From NCBI GenBank assembly GCA_022747635.1, contig JAKTNV010000017.1, positions 1,480,501 to 1,544,500 of the forward strand: 64,000 nucleotides of DNA, read 5' to 3'. The stretch comes from Hetaerina americana. Taxonomy: Eukaryota > Arthropoda > Insecta > Odonata > Calopterygidae. The notes beneath the pieces were generated by a model, which saw only the letters and a list, made by a program, of their open reading frames with translations, was not told where the DNA came from and did no database searches. How positions within the stretch are numbered: the first letter of the stretch is position 1; each line of letters begins with the position of its first letter. The translations under genes were made by a program, and so were the position numbers. Below, piece by piece: positions 37,891-50,231 of this stretch.

Positions 37891-40212
37891 GGGTGTTTGT
37901 GTGTGTACGCACGCGCGCGTGGGGGAGAAGGTTTGACGTTCCGCAACACCAGAAAAAAGGTCGCCCAAGGGGTCGAAAGATGATGAGGTGGTATTTTTAT
38001 AACCCTGATGGCAACGATGGAAATTCCTGGCAGGTTGCAGCCGGATATGAAATGTCGCCCGAATCCCTGGATGTGATAGACGAACGGTTGATACGTGCTT
38101 GTGTGCGGCACGGACGATTTCGGTCGGATTCTTAAGGGGTCTAAAATAAAGTTTTCTTTTTGTGCCAGAGCCAGCCGAGCCCGGAAAGCGTGCTCTTGCT
38201 TCGCATTCTGCACTGAAATGTTGATTCTTTGTATATGACTCTTGAGTCGATGATTAATTTAAATTAATGTATTATATTCACAATCGACAAACTGCAATCT
38301 GTATTCAGTAACACATTCAGAAGAAGTCCTCAAGTAAAAATTTCTTGCACTATTAACTATTACTATTCCGTATGATAAATAAAAGGAGCTTCAGGTTTAA
38401 AGGAATGCAAGTATAATACGCATGTGGGAAACATAGGGAGGAAATATCAACCTGATTAAGTGATTTCTTGGCTACTCAATTCAGTCCTGTTACCCGCTAC
38501 GGAGAAGTTGGATATATTGAAGGCGATGAGTCAAGGAGTTATAATTATGCATCTATATTCCATAGCCCATGAGATGCCTGGTTAATTCTTTTGCACTTAA
38601 ATTACTGAGCCAAAATGTAGATCAAATCTCTCTTTGTCCTAATGAGCAATGCATGTATCTCTGTTTACTGCCTTCAGATATGCTAAAAAGTTCCAAATTG
38701 TTCTAAAAGTTTCATGGACTAGGAATATTTATATCAGCAATTCATATAGTTTCCCATACTCTGAAAGAACAGTATGTAACTTAAGAGAGTAATAACTCTC
38801 TTCAGAGTGAATTTTATCGTTGCAACCCGTATTTGATGATAACGATCTCTGCATACATGATTCAAACCATTTAATTAAGTGATCATAAAAGTTAACGAAC
38901 TAAATTGACTCGAATTCCAAGAAGACTTTAAAAATATTTAAATATTTAAATGCTAAATGAAAGCAACATATATTAAACGTAAAAAAGTGTTTGTTACATC
39001 AGGCAGGCTAAATTAATTAAAAAGGTACACAATCATCCGAAGGTATAGGTACATGGTGAAAGTAAAGAAATTAGGTCACCAAAGGTTTTGGTGTGAAAAT
39101 CGATTCGTCAATAATTTTTTCCACACATCTTGTTGGTGTTGAGTTTTTCAGTCAAAAGAGCATTAGGTTTTCTTAATGTGTACCTGTCAAGTTATTTCAT
39201 AATAGAAGAATTCACCAAAAGATTAGTTTTCCTGCCCATTAAAGGCAAATTGATTCCGGTCTCCTTAGGTGATGAAATATTTAAAATCAATAAAATAACA
39301 AGAATGTTTTATATTTCGCGCATTTCTTGAAATCTTACATGTACATCATTATGCTCCCATGTGGGTCATATTTACGTACTTATCCAGAAATGGGAGGAAT
39401 AAATATTTTCCTACTAATATTACGGAAAAATGAATTCCGGTGACATAGTTATCATCCAGAGCGATCGCCATGATACACTTATAAGAAAAAGTACCCAATC
39501 GACGGGATTTTCCTTTGCGAGTCCAACTAGAGAACACACAGAGCGCCATTATATAATGCCATATATCCATAAAAAAGGAAGTATTGATATCAACTGTTCT
39601 CCTCAAACACATCATTGAATTTTAAAAACTAAATAAACTTTTCAGACTAAATAATTATACATACTATATAGCTAGCTTCCCCACGGACTGCTAAACTGAC
39701 TTGGTGAAAGTTCTAGCGCATTCTGGTGATCGCTAGAGCTATGCTGGCGGGAGCTCCTAAGGGGCCACACATCAGTTAGGTCGAAGGCTAAAAACCAGAC
39801 GTAAGTTCCTTGAGGCGTCTGTTCTTCACTAACACGGCTGCGAATGAATGCATTCACACAAAGTACAGAAAACAAAGACTTAATTGACTTTGTGGAGGAC
39901 TACTCATTACTGTTAACTCACAACTCAATGATTTTTGCAATTAATACAATGACAACGGTATAAAAAAAAGTTTGGTGTTATCTCAAGGATTATAATCTAA
40001 GATGCTAATTAACATGTTCGTTCTATAGACCGCTTGACTCCAACACATGCATTCTCTCAAAACTCAGTGAGTGAATTTATAAACCCTTCATCAAGCATAG
40101 CAACATTATGTTTGCAGTCCCTGGAAATTTAATTAGCCGGAAATCAATCAACCTATTGCGCAAGAAAGCCAGTAAACAATCGCTTTTTGTCAATAATTTA
40201 TGGATACGACCG
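37891..40212. other. Intergenic or intronic DNA, no gene seen
   Basis: GC-balanced until about 38210, then AT-rich unique DNA. Frames are 138 codons or shorter, with no family resemblance. Confidence 0.55.
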
Positions 40213-40280
40213 TCATAGTCTCACCAGAACAAATGGTATCCAACCAAAGGTGATACCATTTGTTCTGGTGAATCCGATGA
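40213..40280. repeat. Hairpin with perfect 20-bp stem
   Basis: TCACCAGAACAAATGGTATC (40221-40240) pairs exactly with its reverse complement at 40252-40271 across an 11-nt loop. Beyond a small internal loop, TCAT (40213-40216) pairs with ATGA (40277-40280), making a hairpin of about 68 nt. It ends about 20 bp before the family A LINE coding relic begins, so it may be a rearrangement made during that insertion. The size and shape also resemble a small-RNA precursor, although a perfect stem argues for a recent inverted duplication. Confidence 0.85.
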
Positions 40281-40299
40281 TACTCGATTTGCATGTATT

Positions 40300-40937
40300 T
40301 AATACTAATACCATGGTATGGCAAAAATAATTAGATAATGTCCAGAGAAAATCCACCAGATTCGTTAAACATTGTTATGATAAGAACACAAGTTAGGCAG
40401 GTCTTTTAGGGGATTTAGGCTGGGAACCACTTGAAATACGAAGAGAACAAGCAAGACGTATACTATTAGAAAGGTTCAGAACAAACGAGTTTAACGACGA
40501 CACGAAACGAATCATAATGGTCCCACACTACGTAGGTAGATCAGACCATAAAGATAAAATAAGGGAGATATAATCCAGTACAGATAGATACAAATACTCA
40601 TTCTTTCCCCGAACAATCAGAAACCATAATAGTAAGAAACTGAAGTCCCTTCATAAATATTGAAAACATTAAATTTATTAGTCGGAAAAATTAGACATTG
40701 CAAGGATATTAGGTGTATTTGTAGTAGAATGTATTTATTAGTTGGTAGTTTGAGTGTTTGCATGTGCGTGGGGTGTAAGTGTTCTTGCATGAATGTATAC
40801 CATATTTTGTTTGTGGATGGTATAAATTTGTGGCTTTTGCGTGCGATTTTTTTCTTTCTTAATTACGGGTGGTGTTCTAACACCCCCCGCCACACGCCCT
40901 TGCGGCGGCTTGCGGGGGATTGAGTAGATGTCGATAT
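40300..40937 (+). mobile_element. LINE 3' fragment: ORF2 C-terminus plus 3' UTR (family A)
   Basis: A single plus-strand frame from about 40304 to 40641 reads VQRKSTRFVKHCYDKNT, a stop, then AGLLGDLGWEPLEIRREQAR, VPHYVGRSDH, a second stop, and YKYSFFPRTIRNHNS. This matches the C-terminal signature of jockey/CR1-style LINE ORF2 proteins (V-Q-R-x-A-A-R-F-V...L-G-W-x-S-L-x-x-R-R...Y-K-Y-S-F-F-P-R-T-I-x-x-W-N). Only two in-frame stops break it, so this copy is younger than the family B relics. About 240 bp of 3' UTR follow, ending with GGTGGTG, a GC-rich hairpin (40885-40917), and a degenerate GTAGATG tail. 5' truncated and inactive. Confidence 0.8.
40885..40917 (+). other. 3'-terminal GC-rich hairpin of the family A LINE
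   Basis: CCCCGC and GCGGGG close a stem over about 21 nt whose interior GCC...GGC can also pair. The same hairpin stands at 50178-50210 and, with one inserted base, at 57369-57402, always a few bases before the tail. In several LINE clades the reverse transcriptase recognises a 3'-terminal stem-loop in its RNA; that role is inferred here from position and conservation. Confidence 0.65.
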
Positions 40938-41229
40938 TGTTAAAAATGAAACCAGAGCTAACAGCGTTAGCCATCATAGACTGCATGCATAGCTGTATGC
41001 GTGGAAATGAAAACTAAGTTCGTGGCATTAATTAAAGAAAAGAATATCGGAATATCAAGGTGGTCGTGGCTCTATCCTCACCTATCAAATAAACCTTCGG
41101 GTTGATAGCTGCGGTCAAGGAAATACAAAGGAAGGGCCAACTGTAAACTCCTTAAAGGTAAAAACGGCGAGACCGTTACGATAAGCTTAAAATTTCCATA
41201 TTTTATTATTTCAGAACGTCTACACCAAA
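40938..41229. other. No gene seen
   Basis: Mixed unique DNA between the two family A LINE pieces. It may contain unrecognisable ORF2 sequence upstream of the reverse transcriptase relic. Confidence 0.4.
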
Positions 41230-41690
41230 AAATATTGGTCGCAAAATGAAATCCCCCTTATACATGAACCGTTCATGAACGATATACGTATAATTGTCCC
41301 AAGAAGGAATAAAATTACAGCTCGAGAATATAACATCAGAAATCGTAACCATCTCGGATTTAGGAAAAGTAGATCAAGTAAAACCCAATTATGCCCTTCT
41401 ATTCATGGTATCCTACAATCGGGAGAAAAAAAGCTAAATGGATGTTGTATTTTTAGAATTCGTTGAAGCCTTCGACAATGACGAATTGATAGACAAACTG
41501 AGATCTTATGGCACTAGCAAAGAAGTGACCAACTGGATAGAGAACATCTTATCTAAACATTCCTCTGCCGCAAATCCTTTTGGCGGATGGCGGGGTATTT
41601 ATGTCGATATCGAACCAGTAGCAAATGTATACGCACATCGTTAAGTGCACCTAGGTGCTATTTTCGCACTAATGCCAAATCAATAAAAAT
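41230..41690 (+). pseudogene. LINE reverse transcriptase fragment (probably family A)
   Basis: In one frame NRNHLGFRKSRSSKTQL and SIHGILQSGEKKL fit the conserved Q-x-G-F-R-x-x-R-S-x-x-T-Q-L region of LINE reverse transcriptase. After a frameshift near 41435 the next frame gives DVVFLEFVEAFDNDELIDKL, RSYGTSKEVTNWIENILSKH and, beyond an in-frame stop at 41642, VHLGAIFALMPNQ, which fit motif A (F-L-D-F-x-K-A-F-D), the following helix, and the L-G-P-x-L-F-x-x-Y-x-N-D segment. The motif A catalytic Asp is Glu. It lies downstream of the 3' end at 40.94 kb, so it belongs to a separate insertion, truncated at both ends. Confidence 0.8.
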
Positions 41691-44600
41691 GAACAAAAAT
41701 AAAAAATCCATTCCCTCCCGTTAGATCAAAGCATATAATACGAGCATTACAAAGAAAAATAAATTATATTAAAGCAATCGATATTCATTGAAACATATCA
41801 CCACTAATAATTGGGAAAAGTAGTGAATACAAGCACGTGGTTCAGTTCTAACATTATGTAGCAGAAGTACAGTAGAAGAATGTTATACATCATTAATTTG
41901 AATTCCTTTACTTGACATAAATCGTTTACACTTCGATCTCTATTCGACACGAAGCAACAAGCATGATTTTTCTATTCCACGGCCGACGTCCCTACGGTCC
42001 CTTCCGATCTGCAAAGGGCATCTCTCGCAAGGAAATACGCAGACGTAGATGAGAAGAGAAAACGTGTTGAGGGACGAATGAAGCGAAGCCTTAATGCCTC
42101 CAACGCCACCACGCCATTCGGCGTCCTTGAGAGAACCTCCAACAGGAGAGGAGGGTGGGAGTGGCGGACGAACTATTCGAGAAAAGTCCACCCCTTTCCA
42201 GTCAGCCTCCAGACGGCAGGCAGGCACAGGCCACTCCCCGCCACTTCAGCCCATTTCGCCCGACATTCTATCTGGCTTGGCCTTCGGAGCAGACAATGCG
42301 CGGCGACCGCATGAGAGCAGCGCGACCGGGTCTCGGTGAGGCCCCTGAAGTCCATACTTCGACATAACAATATTTATCCCTAGGGCGGCTTGAGAAGTCG
42401 TCTGTGGGTTACCTCAGGGAGAGGGATCGCTAAAGGGAAACCTGCAAATGCTTTCCGAAAAACGAGTAGCAAGAACAACAAAGAATTGCGAATAAATATG
42501 ATCAAACTTCCACGAATGGTCTCAATTGAGTTTCAAATACTCAAGTGGATCCGACATGTATGCACGATTGTAATAGTTTAGCAAACACATTTCAATCACA
42601 TGAGGAAAGCAGGGTTGAGAATACGGATAGAGGCATTAGATTTCGACTTAAGGTGCTCCCCCAGAGTCTTAGATGACATCACATCATCTAACCTAAATAA
42701 ACATCTAATATCTAACCTCATCTAAAACAAATAAGTGGTGCCTAGACAAGCAAGAAGTCCGAAAAAGTAAGAGCGAATCGACCCCACGGTAATATCAGTT
42801 TTCCCTAGAGAGCACTAAAACTAAGCCAATATTTACTATTGAGCAATAACTTCATTCAGTGAACACGATTCAACATGTACGAACTTCAAGTCACAAGTGA
42901 TAGAAAATAATGAACGTAAATAATCAATTTTGCCCTAAAAAGAAAACGTCGTGCCAAACTGAACCAAGATTGAGGCCTCCATCGAAATAATTTCTGGAAA
43001 GAGCTATAAAATTGAGTCTCATTGCTGGAAAGTCCGAACAGCTTAAGAAAACAAAGTGAAATTAAATTATGGAGTGTCATATGTGAGTGCGAATATCCTT
43101 ATTTTTCATTAGGAAACGGTAATCCTTAAAATTTGCTCAGTGAGCAACGCTACACGTATTCCGTCATTTAGTTGAATTTTTTAACTCAATGGGCATGCAT
43201 GCTATGCTCACTGGGGGAGGCTATTTATTTCATTAAAATAGAATGCACAAAAGCATTATTCTTTCAACACAAACTACATTTGAAGAAAATCCATTTAACG
43301 AATTTGGAATTCATAAATCGGAAGTTCATTCTATGCCAGTAAATGATGTGAAGTAGGGATCCATATCAGAGAAACTGAACCCTCGTCAACTAGAACCCTT
43401 TCCAAAAAAAACTTAAATTTACGTTGCGTAAAAGATATTTCCAAGAAAAGATAAATTGAGAGATAACAACGGGTTGGAAGTATTTTCTGAGAAGTGCCTG
43501 CGAGGGAATTTTCCAGAAACGTCCCTTTTAAAAAAGCCAGCAAAGCTCCGGGCTTAGGAATACACCAAATATCCCGACGGTCGTCCGTTCCTTTAAAAAC
43601 CCCTCACTGAGCCAAAACGGCAACTAGTTCCAAGGAAAAGGGATGGCTCGTGTCACTTGCAAAAGCCAGTAAATCACCGTAAGAAGAGAGAAACCTAACT
43701 GGGATCCCCATCCCACTTTCAGACTTTTGTTTCATGGAAACTCAAGGAGACTTCAACGGGAGGTAGGGAAAGCCAGGCTGCTCGTCACGTCAAGTGGAGA
43801 AGGCAGCTCTGCGGTGGTAGGGATTTCTTTGGCAGCCTCAGTGGGTGGCCAACCTGAAGGAGACAGCCGCCGCCTCCAATGAGGCTGCCCTTGCCGCTCG
43901 AGCGAAAAGGCGAACAGTTGAATGTTGCCGGAAATACGTCAGAAGTCATGAGACTGTCCTGGCATCATTTCAGCCATTTTGAAAGGATTTTTATCTGAAG
44001 CAAATGTTACCAAAAATCCCATTAGTTCTATATTTTTTTAGTAATTATAATGGCTACATCTCCACTAATCTAACAGTGTTCTATGGCCGAGAATGTTAGT
44101 TAAAATCCTTAATTATGATGGCAAAGCATATAACTTAAATTAATCCTAGAAAAAAGTAAAAATTCATTCCCGTAGAAGCATGTGAGGTCGCAGATTTTCC
44201 CAGGCAATAAGTGCGAAAATGATTGGGTTGAGGAATCCTCAAAACTGGCTGATTGAATTACAGGATAAATATCGTGCGTAAATTTAGAGAGAATATGCTC
44301 TCTGAAGGTGTTACAAATATGTTTCTTACGCACAAAATTATTTTATGACAAGTTTGACAGGACTTAAATTAGAACATCCCCGTTGATTTTGAAATGTTAC
44401 AGCACTTCGAGGTAAGTTTAATCTTATTTTAATTTCATTGGATGCATTATATATTATTTCCTAACCATCTTCTATGATGTTTTTTGGACCATGAACTAAC
44501 TTAGATGATACTGTGGCCAAAATAATGACTGTAACGATGAAGAAGGCGCACGTAATTACAACTCGTGTTCCCTATAATGTACGGGATGGTACGAGAGGTA

Positions 44601-46097
44601 CGATATAATGAGAATGCCGCCTGAGGGAACCATACAGTGACCCGAAAACGTAGTTACTCAGAAGTGGAATAACATACTTATACAGATACGGACTACTACG
44701 TGTACACCCCCCGCTCGCGACTCAAATGCCCTTTAGGTGCTCTTCCCCAATCATTACATTAATTACGAAGGAAATTAAAAATTAATAAAATGTCCATTTA
44801 CTTCTATAGCATTAATCGTGGTATTTAAGTTAAAGTGATTAGAGTATTAACTGGAAATAAAACCGTGAAAAATGATAGGCTTGTGGGATATTCTTTAACG
44901 GTCACACCACTGCATTCAACGTTCCCACGATTTTGGATTCTGACTCCCAATTTCATACTACATTTGCTATTCCTCTTTGGCAGGACGAAGCTATCTTTTC
45001 GAAAAAGAAAAAGTAAATCTAAACATAAAACACTTCACATTTTTTGTAGAAATGAAATTACCTTGGATTTGATTTAGAAAGGCTGGCAATCCGATTCTTA
45101 CAGCGGGTATGACGTTAGACTTTGATAAGTTCCATTACAGATTGTGCGCTACGTCAATTATCGCCGGGCCATTAGATCGCCAATGACTCACTTTTTCCAT
45201 CCGATGATCGTTAATGCACGCGAGGTACAGACTCAACTTCCGCGTGCAAGCGGGCGATAGAGGGAGAGAGAGAGAATGATGGAAAGAGGGATCACCAGAG
45301 CTCACAAATGACGCGGCAAGCGGCCGTTTTAACTTCATCAGGACTAATGAATTATTCACCGCCAAATAAAAGGGCGTAAACTAGATAGCCCACGTACGTC
45401 ACTACAGAGGCGCGATAACAGCCTTCTAAAATGGCTCCTATACGAACTCGGGTCCGGCGACGAATAAGCGAGGAAATCATAGGAGAACGCGGAAAAGAAT
45501 AGGTGCACTCTGAATCAAATTTAGTGCCCACGACCGTCGTCCAACAAAATCCATTCCCTTTGCCATCTACTGGAGATGGGAAAGGCGCCGACAATTACAT
45601 TCGCGATAGCTAAAATTTCTGGCATGATTTTCCGTGCAAATTTCATGCACTCCACTGATATTCTTTACTGTACTAATGAGTCTTTAAATGTTCCATGCTG
45701 GAAAACCAATCTCAAAGCATTACGAGGATTTGCGCGAGCAATACCACGAGGATGCGTGGAAATCCCCTAAAAACTTATTTTTATTTCTTTGGCAGCTACA
45801 TTTCCGAAATAGATACCTTTGACAAGCACTTACTCTCTACACACATTCCATTATTCAATGGAGTCCCACCAACGATCGCGGCGTTTTTGTTCAATTCATT
45901 ACTGAGGTGCTCTCCAGATGATATATTTTACTGGTAGAGTAAAATAAGTATTTGGCATTCATCATCATCAACCTCGAGCTTACGATACTTTTTGCTGTGT
46001 TACAAAGTAACGTCCTTACAAGTTAAAACAAAATATATGGCATTATATACCAAGATAAAACTAAACGTTTCACATAAAACCATAAACACAGCATTCC
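41691..46097. other. Intergenic or intronic DNA, no gene seen
   Basis: Mostly AT-rich unique DNA with three GC-balanced, CpG-containing patches (about 42080-42350, 43550-43930 and 45130-45600). Each holds frames below 100 codons without any recognisable domain. These unbiased patches are plausible conserved non-coding elements, but nothing in the sequence proves it. Confidence 0.5.
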
Positions 46098-46325
46098 ACC
46101 TGAAGATCAGTTTGGTAGGCATCGGTAGAGTCAGCCCAATAATAAGCCAAACAGCGCGTGAAATTCACATATCAGGGTAGTAAGGAGGGGCGAGATCATT
46201 TACCTGTGCCGCCTATGTTTCCCAGGTATTTCTGGTACCCGAAAAATAATACAACTCGGGTGAAGCTAAGGGTGGCCCTCCGGTCATAGTCCAACGCTCT
46301 ACTCCTAGACTATCTCGTCCCGGCA
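46098..46325 (-). mobile_element. tRNA-derived SINE, family S1, diverged copy
   Basis: On the minus strand it begins with a tRNA-like head: a consensus RNA polymerase III A box TAGTCTAGGAG (plus 46302-46312) followed by TAGAGCGTTGGACTAT. It ends with TACCAAACTGATCTTCAGGT. The copy at 52751-52908 shares the head words (TAGAGCGTTGGACTA) and the same terminal motif (TACCAAACCGACCTTCAGG). The B box is degraded, and about 70 bp in the middle have no counterpart in the other copy. No clear target-site duplication was found. Confidence 0.65.
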
Positions 46326-46835
46326 GAGATTTCACATACTAAACCAAAAATTATAAATCCGAGAACAAATATTGAGAAGAACGATGAGCACATTACGTAT
46401 ATCCAGATGGGAGAAGGGCAAAAATTTATTGCTTCTTCCCCAAAACATTTTGAGGTTATTTGTAGAGATTTCCTGCAAATATAAACTCAAACAACAGCTT
46501 AGGAAACCCTCACAAGTATACCCCCAAACGGACTCCTTAACAATGCCCCATGCAAGATTATGGCATATTGAATGAACACAAGACATTTAAAAATACAATC
46601 CTTTCAGAACTGAGTAGGGCAAAACATTATTATTCAACTAGAGGAATAACTAAAATCCAGGCTAATAATATCACAAGCAAAGTATCGTCGTAATTTTAAT
46701 TCCACCATTCAAGCGTATTGTAAGTGATTCCGGTCAATACTAGAATGCACTAATGCAACATAATTCCGTTTTAGCAGTAATCCCTCAATGTAATTATACA
46801 CTGCTAGCATTGATTATTAGCTGCAATGATGCGTT
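46326..46835. other. No gene seen
   Basis: AT-rich unique DNA without visible structure. Confidence 0.5.
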
Positions 46836-46881
46836 ACACCCTTGCGGCGGCTTGCTGTAGGGGCATTGTGTAGATGTAGAA
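46836..46881 (+). mobile_element. Very short LINE 3' end (family A)
   Basis: CCCTTGCGGCGGCTTGC is identical to the core of the 3' hairpin at 40.9 and 50.2 kb and is followed by a spacer and GTGTAGATGTAGA. Only about 45 bp of the element remain, so the left half of the hairpin is missing or replaced. Confidence 0.75.
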
Positions 46882-48164
46882 ATATGACTTTAGTACATCA
46901 TAAAACACACTTTATAATACTGCTTCAATGGCATTTATATCATTCCAATAACACTACTGATCGCCTACTTAAACACTCAGAAGGAAGAAATCTAAACGAA
47001 CCATTCAAAACTACGCAGAGTTTTACTACTTTAGAAAACCACATATAACACCAAGGTTAGTTACAGAGTAAGCCGCAGACTACAGCATCTAATTTACAGT
47101 TAGACAATGAGAAACGGCTCGTTTTCGAGACAATTTATGCCGCGCACCACGACGTGGAGGGCCACAAAACACGGAAAAATCCACGGGAAATAATTTGGAA
47201 ATCACACGATGTGGTTAACAATACGCGTCGCTCGCATCGAGGCGAAAGAGCGTTGTGAGCAGAGAGTGAGCGCGGGAGAAGAAATTAAACGAGCCGTCGC
47301 GTTAAATGTTAGGGAAGGGAGACGTGAAAAAACAAATGACAGCTGGGCTTGAAAAGGGAGTTAATAAATGTTCGTCGCGCGCGATGGGAGCATCCCGGAG
47401 AGAAGGAACCAGCACCGCGGACACAATGGGCCCCGGGAGAGGTGTAAATGACAAAGGAGCGTCGCGGATGCGTAAATCAACGTTATTAAGCGGCGGTTAT
47501 CCTTGGGAGTGCCATAAACGAGTGGTGAGGGAGGGAAAAAAAGGGCGAGTGGGTGGCTTCGCTCGGCCCTCCCACACGACCACCCTCTTACACCCCCGCA
47601 CACATACACACCCCTATGGACGGTGACGGCGACCGAAAATTGTTAGCCACGCCCGCTTGGCGCGGTCGAGACTCGCTCGCTAAACTCCTCCTTTATTTTT
47701 TTTCGAAATAAAAAAAAAGATCACCAAGCAAAATATGGCCCATTAAAACGTCAGATACATTCAGGATGGCGGGCGGCAGACAATGGACAGTCCGACGGAA
47801 GACCATTGTCCGGGGGGATAAATGGACGCGAGGACTTTTGATATTTATTTTTTCGTGTTAGACGCAAACTGCTAAGGTAAGGAAACACCCGCGTTTCAAG
47901 TATTGCACTCTTTAACGGGCATGCGACCAAAGATGCAACAGGGTTGACGGTTAAATAGAAAGGGAGATGAACGTCCTTCATGAAAGTTTCACAGATTCAC
48001 TATTTGTAACGCATTACCCTCGTATGGGTACGGGTACACGGGGTATAATTCGATTACTTAAGCAGCTACCATGACGCATAAGTCTAGCGAATACAATTTC
48101 AAAAACAAGTTGTTTTACTTATTTTAATTTCGACAGATATTTATACCTAGATCGACGGATATGT
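46882..48164. other. No gene seen; GC-balanced CpG-rich island inside
   Basis: AT-rich edges enclose a CpG-rich, largely unbiased segment at about 47100-47700 with frames up to 106 codons and no recognisable domain. A T-rich/A-rich boundary near 47693-47720 follows. The island is a candidate regulatory element. Confidence 0.45.
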
Positions 48165-48350
48165 CCCCGACTGGCTCGTGACTACTAGCCCGAGGGTCAC
48201 GGGTTCGACTGCCGTCTCCAGCCTATGTCTTTCGTTTAACTATAGCAGCACTGGACCTTGGATAGATGATGACGATCCGAAAGATTCATCGGGGCCACAA
48301 GGGCCTTAAGGCCCGGCGAGTAAAAGAGGACAAATGATAGTCAAATACAA
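48165..48350 (+). mobile_element. Possible tRNA-derived SINE
   Basis: GGTCACGGGTTCGACTGCC (about 48195-48213) resembles an RNA polymerase III B box with one extra base, and GACTGGCTCG about 35 bp upstream may be a worn A box. Downstream, CCGAAAGATTCATCGGGG and AGGGCCTTAAGGCCC form small self-complementary words. The spacing of the boxes is tRNA-like, but no poly(A) or simple tail and no second copy are visible. Confidence 0.4.
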
Positions 48351-48567
48351 CTAAGGCGCTTATTTCCTAAACATGACATCTACAAATGGGTCATAGACTT
48401 TGCTTGTCATTCAGCCATTCAATTAGATCACCGATTGCAGTACCTATAATTGTCCAATAATAACCGATTTTCACCGGGTTTCGGGGTATTGCCTAGGTAA
48501 AGATGATATTCGATTTGCCCACGAATCTACAAATGATGATTCTGTTGAAGATGAGGAATGACCACAA

Positions 48568-48777
48568 ATAATTTATTTATTTATTTATTTATTTACTCAG
48601 TATAAGTCCGAAAACAGCACATTTAGGCCTTTACATCGAACTATTAACAACGATAACAATGTCACATTTACAAACACCCAAGCCCTAGATGGAGGGAAAC
48701 TCACCCAGGCGGGAATCGAACCCGCGACCCTTGGCATGGCAGACGAGGACGTTACCCCGCCGCCACCGGGGCCGGCA
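48568..48777 (-). mobile_element. tRNA-derived SINE, family S2, with (AAAT)n tail
   Basis: Read on the minus strand the element opens with GCCCCGGTGGCGGCGGGG (A box TGGCGGCGGGG with one mismatch, plus 48755-48765) and carries a perfect B box GGTTCGATTCC (plus 48712-48722) inside GGTCGCGGGTTCGATTCCCG. A roughly 110-bp body follows, and it ends in ACTGAGTAAATAAATAAATA (plus 48571-48596). Head, body and tail are complete, which makes this the best-preserved SINE in the window. The plus-strand frame through it yields the peptide ESNPRPLAW, a known artefact of such heads. Confidence 0.85.
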
Positions 48778-50159
48778 AAAACAAAATAGCCCAATGCTAC
48801 TTGGTGTTATTTCAATAACTCACCTCCAGGGATGTGACCTACACATTAATTATACATTCCCTTTGGATAAATGGCACGTGAAGAGCTCCGCACAGTTTTT
48901 TAACTCCACGACAAGAATGATACGGGATTACATCTCATATAAGGCTTTTCTTAATAGACGAAGTTAAGTGCAGTCATGGTTATAATGGAAAAAGTTCAGC
49001 TGTCTCCATTTTGTAAATAAATGATGTAGTTTATATGTTTCATTCCGCCACATTCAATATCAGGTATAAGAAAATTTATTTCTCACACTATCTACTTCTC
49101 ATATCGACCGGAAGAGTGTGTGATGACGGCGAATGACACAGCTTTGATTGATTGTATGGGTTCTTCGACAAGAGACCAGGAACTTGGACCGCTTGATCCA
49201 TTGTGCAAACCCATGATTAACGTGCCAGCCACAGGCAGACAGGGGACACGAGAAACGATTGGCAAAGCTTAGTTAGTAAGAGATGGAATTCAATTTTGAC
49301 CAAAATATTACTCATGGTATTGGTATTTTAAGATTTCAATCTTTAACTTCGCCATATGAAAATACAGAATTTTGAAATTAGATATATTAAAACAGATATA
49401 ATCTTCAAGGTTTCACCTCACCAACATCGACCATCTTCCCCACAATACGATTCCAAAAATATTGCTGAGATGAGCCTTTTTCATCTTCTTCGTTACACTT
49501 TTCTCCAGACCGCTCAAAAGGCCAAGATGACGAGAGGCTTTAAGACAACATCGGAAGTGTTTACTTATAAGAGGAAGAACACGGCTTTCCAGTCACGCTA
49601 AGGGTGGTGCGACAGGTGCTGCCGCAGTGGGCCTAGTGCCAATGGCGGCCATGCACGGTTTGCTTCTTTAGACAGAGCGAGGAAACCCGGCCGCCTGTTC
49701 CGGCCGATTCTTTAACAGAACCCTCTACTCAAATTCCCGGAAACTCTCTCTCTGTCAAAGAGGACTTTTGCCTTTGGGGAATCGGACACAATCGATGGTG
49801 CAGTATTATATTAAGAGAAGAATGGTTAAATGAGCGATTTAAGGAAATAAATGTGAAATGAGCTCTTGGTTAAATACAACACAGCCCAAAAAAACTCCCC
49901 ATACACCATGAAGGGAAAATTCCAAAATTCTGGGCGAGAGGAGGAAGATTTAAAGTTTTTCAAATGAAACTTAGGCGAGCATCTGGTGGCAATCGCACAC
50001 CACACGCGTGGTTTTGTTTTTTAGTTTGATTGCATAATACTATGCACAAGCGCAAAGACCTCAGTAATTTCAGTTTGTTGTCGCATGAATACTGTTGAGT
50101 TCGCATGAGGGTGTGCGTTTACCTGTTGTTTTTTTGTATGTGGTATTTTTCCTTTTTAC
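48778..50159. other. No gene seen
   Basis: Mixed unique DNA with a GC-balanced patch near 49590-49720. From about 50000 the sequence is T/G-rich and may already be 3' UTR of the LINE copy that ends at 50231, but the boundary cannot be fixed. Confidence 0.45.
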
Positions 50160-50231
50160 GGTTGGTGACCTAACACCCCCCGCCACACGCCCTTGCGGCG
50201 GCTTGCGGGGTATTATGTAGATGTAGATGTA
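50160..50231 (+). mobile_element. LINE 3' end with ATGTAG tail (family A)
   Basis: GGTTGGTGACCTAACA leads into the terminal hairpin (50178-50210), identical in its core to that at 40885-40917, then TATT and a tail of almost three ATGTAG units. This is the cleanest tail in the window. The T/G-rich 150 bp upstream is similar in composition to the 3' UTR at 40.7-40.87 kb. No ORF2 sequence is attached. Confidence 0.8.

Noticed and set aside
48245..48280. GATGATGACGATCCGAAAG as a second hammerhead core
   Set aside because: The bases between GATGA and GAAA cannot form the required short stem, and the segment fits the SINE-like element better.
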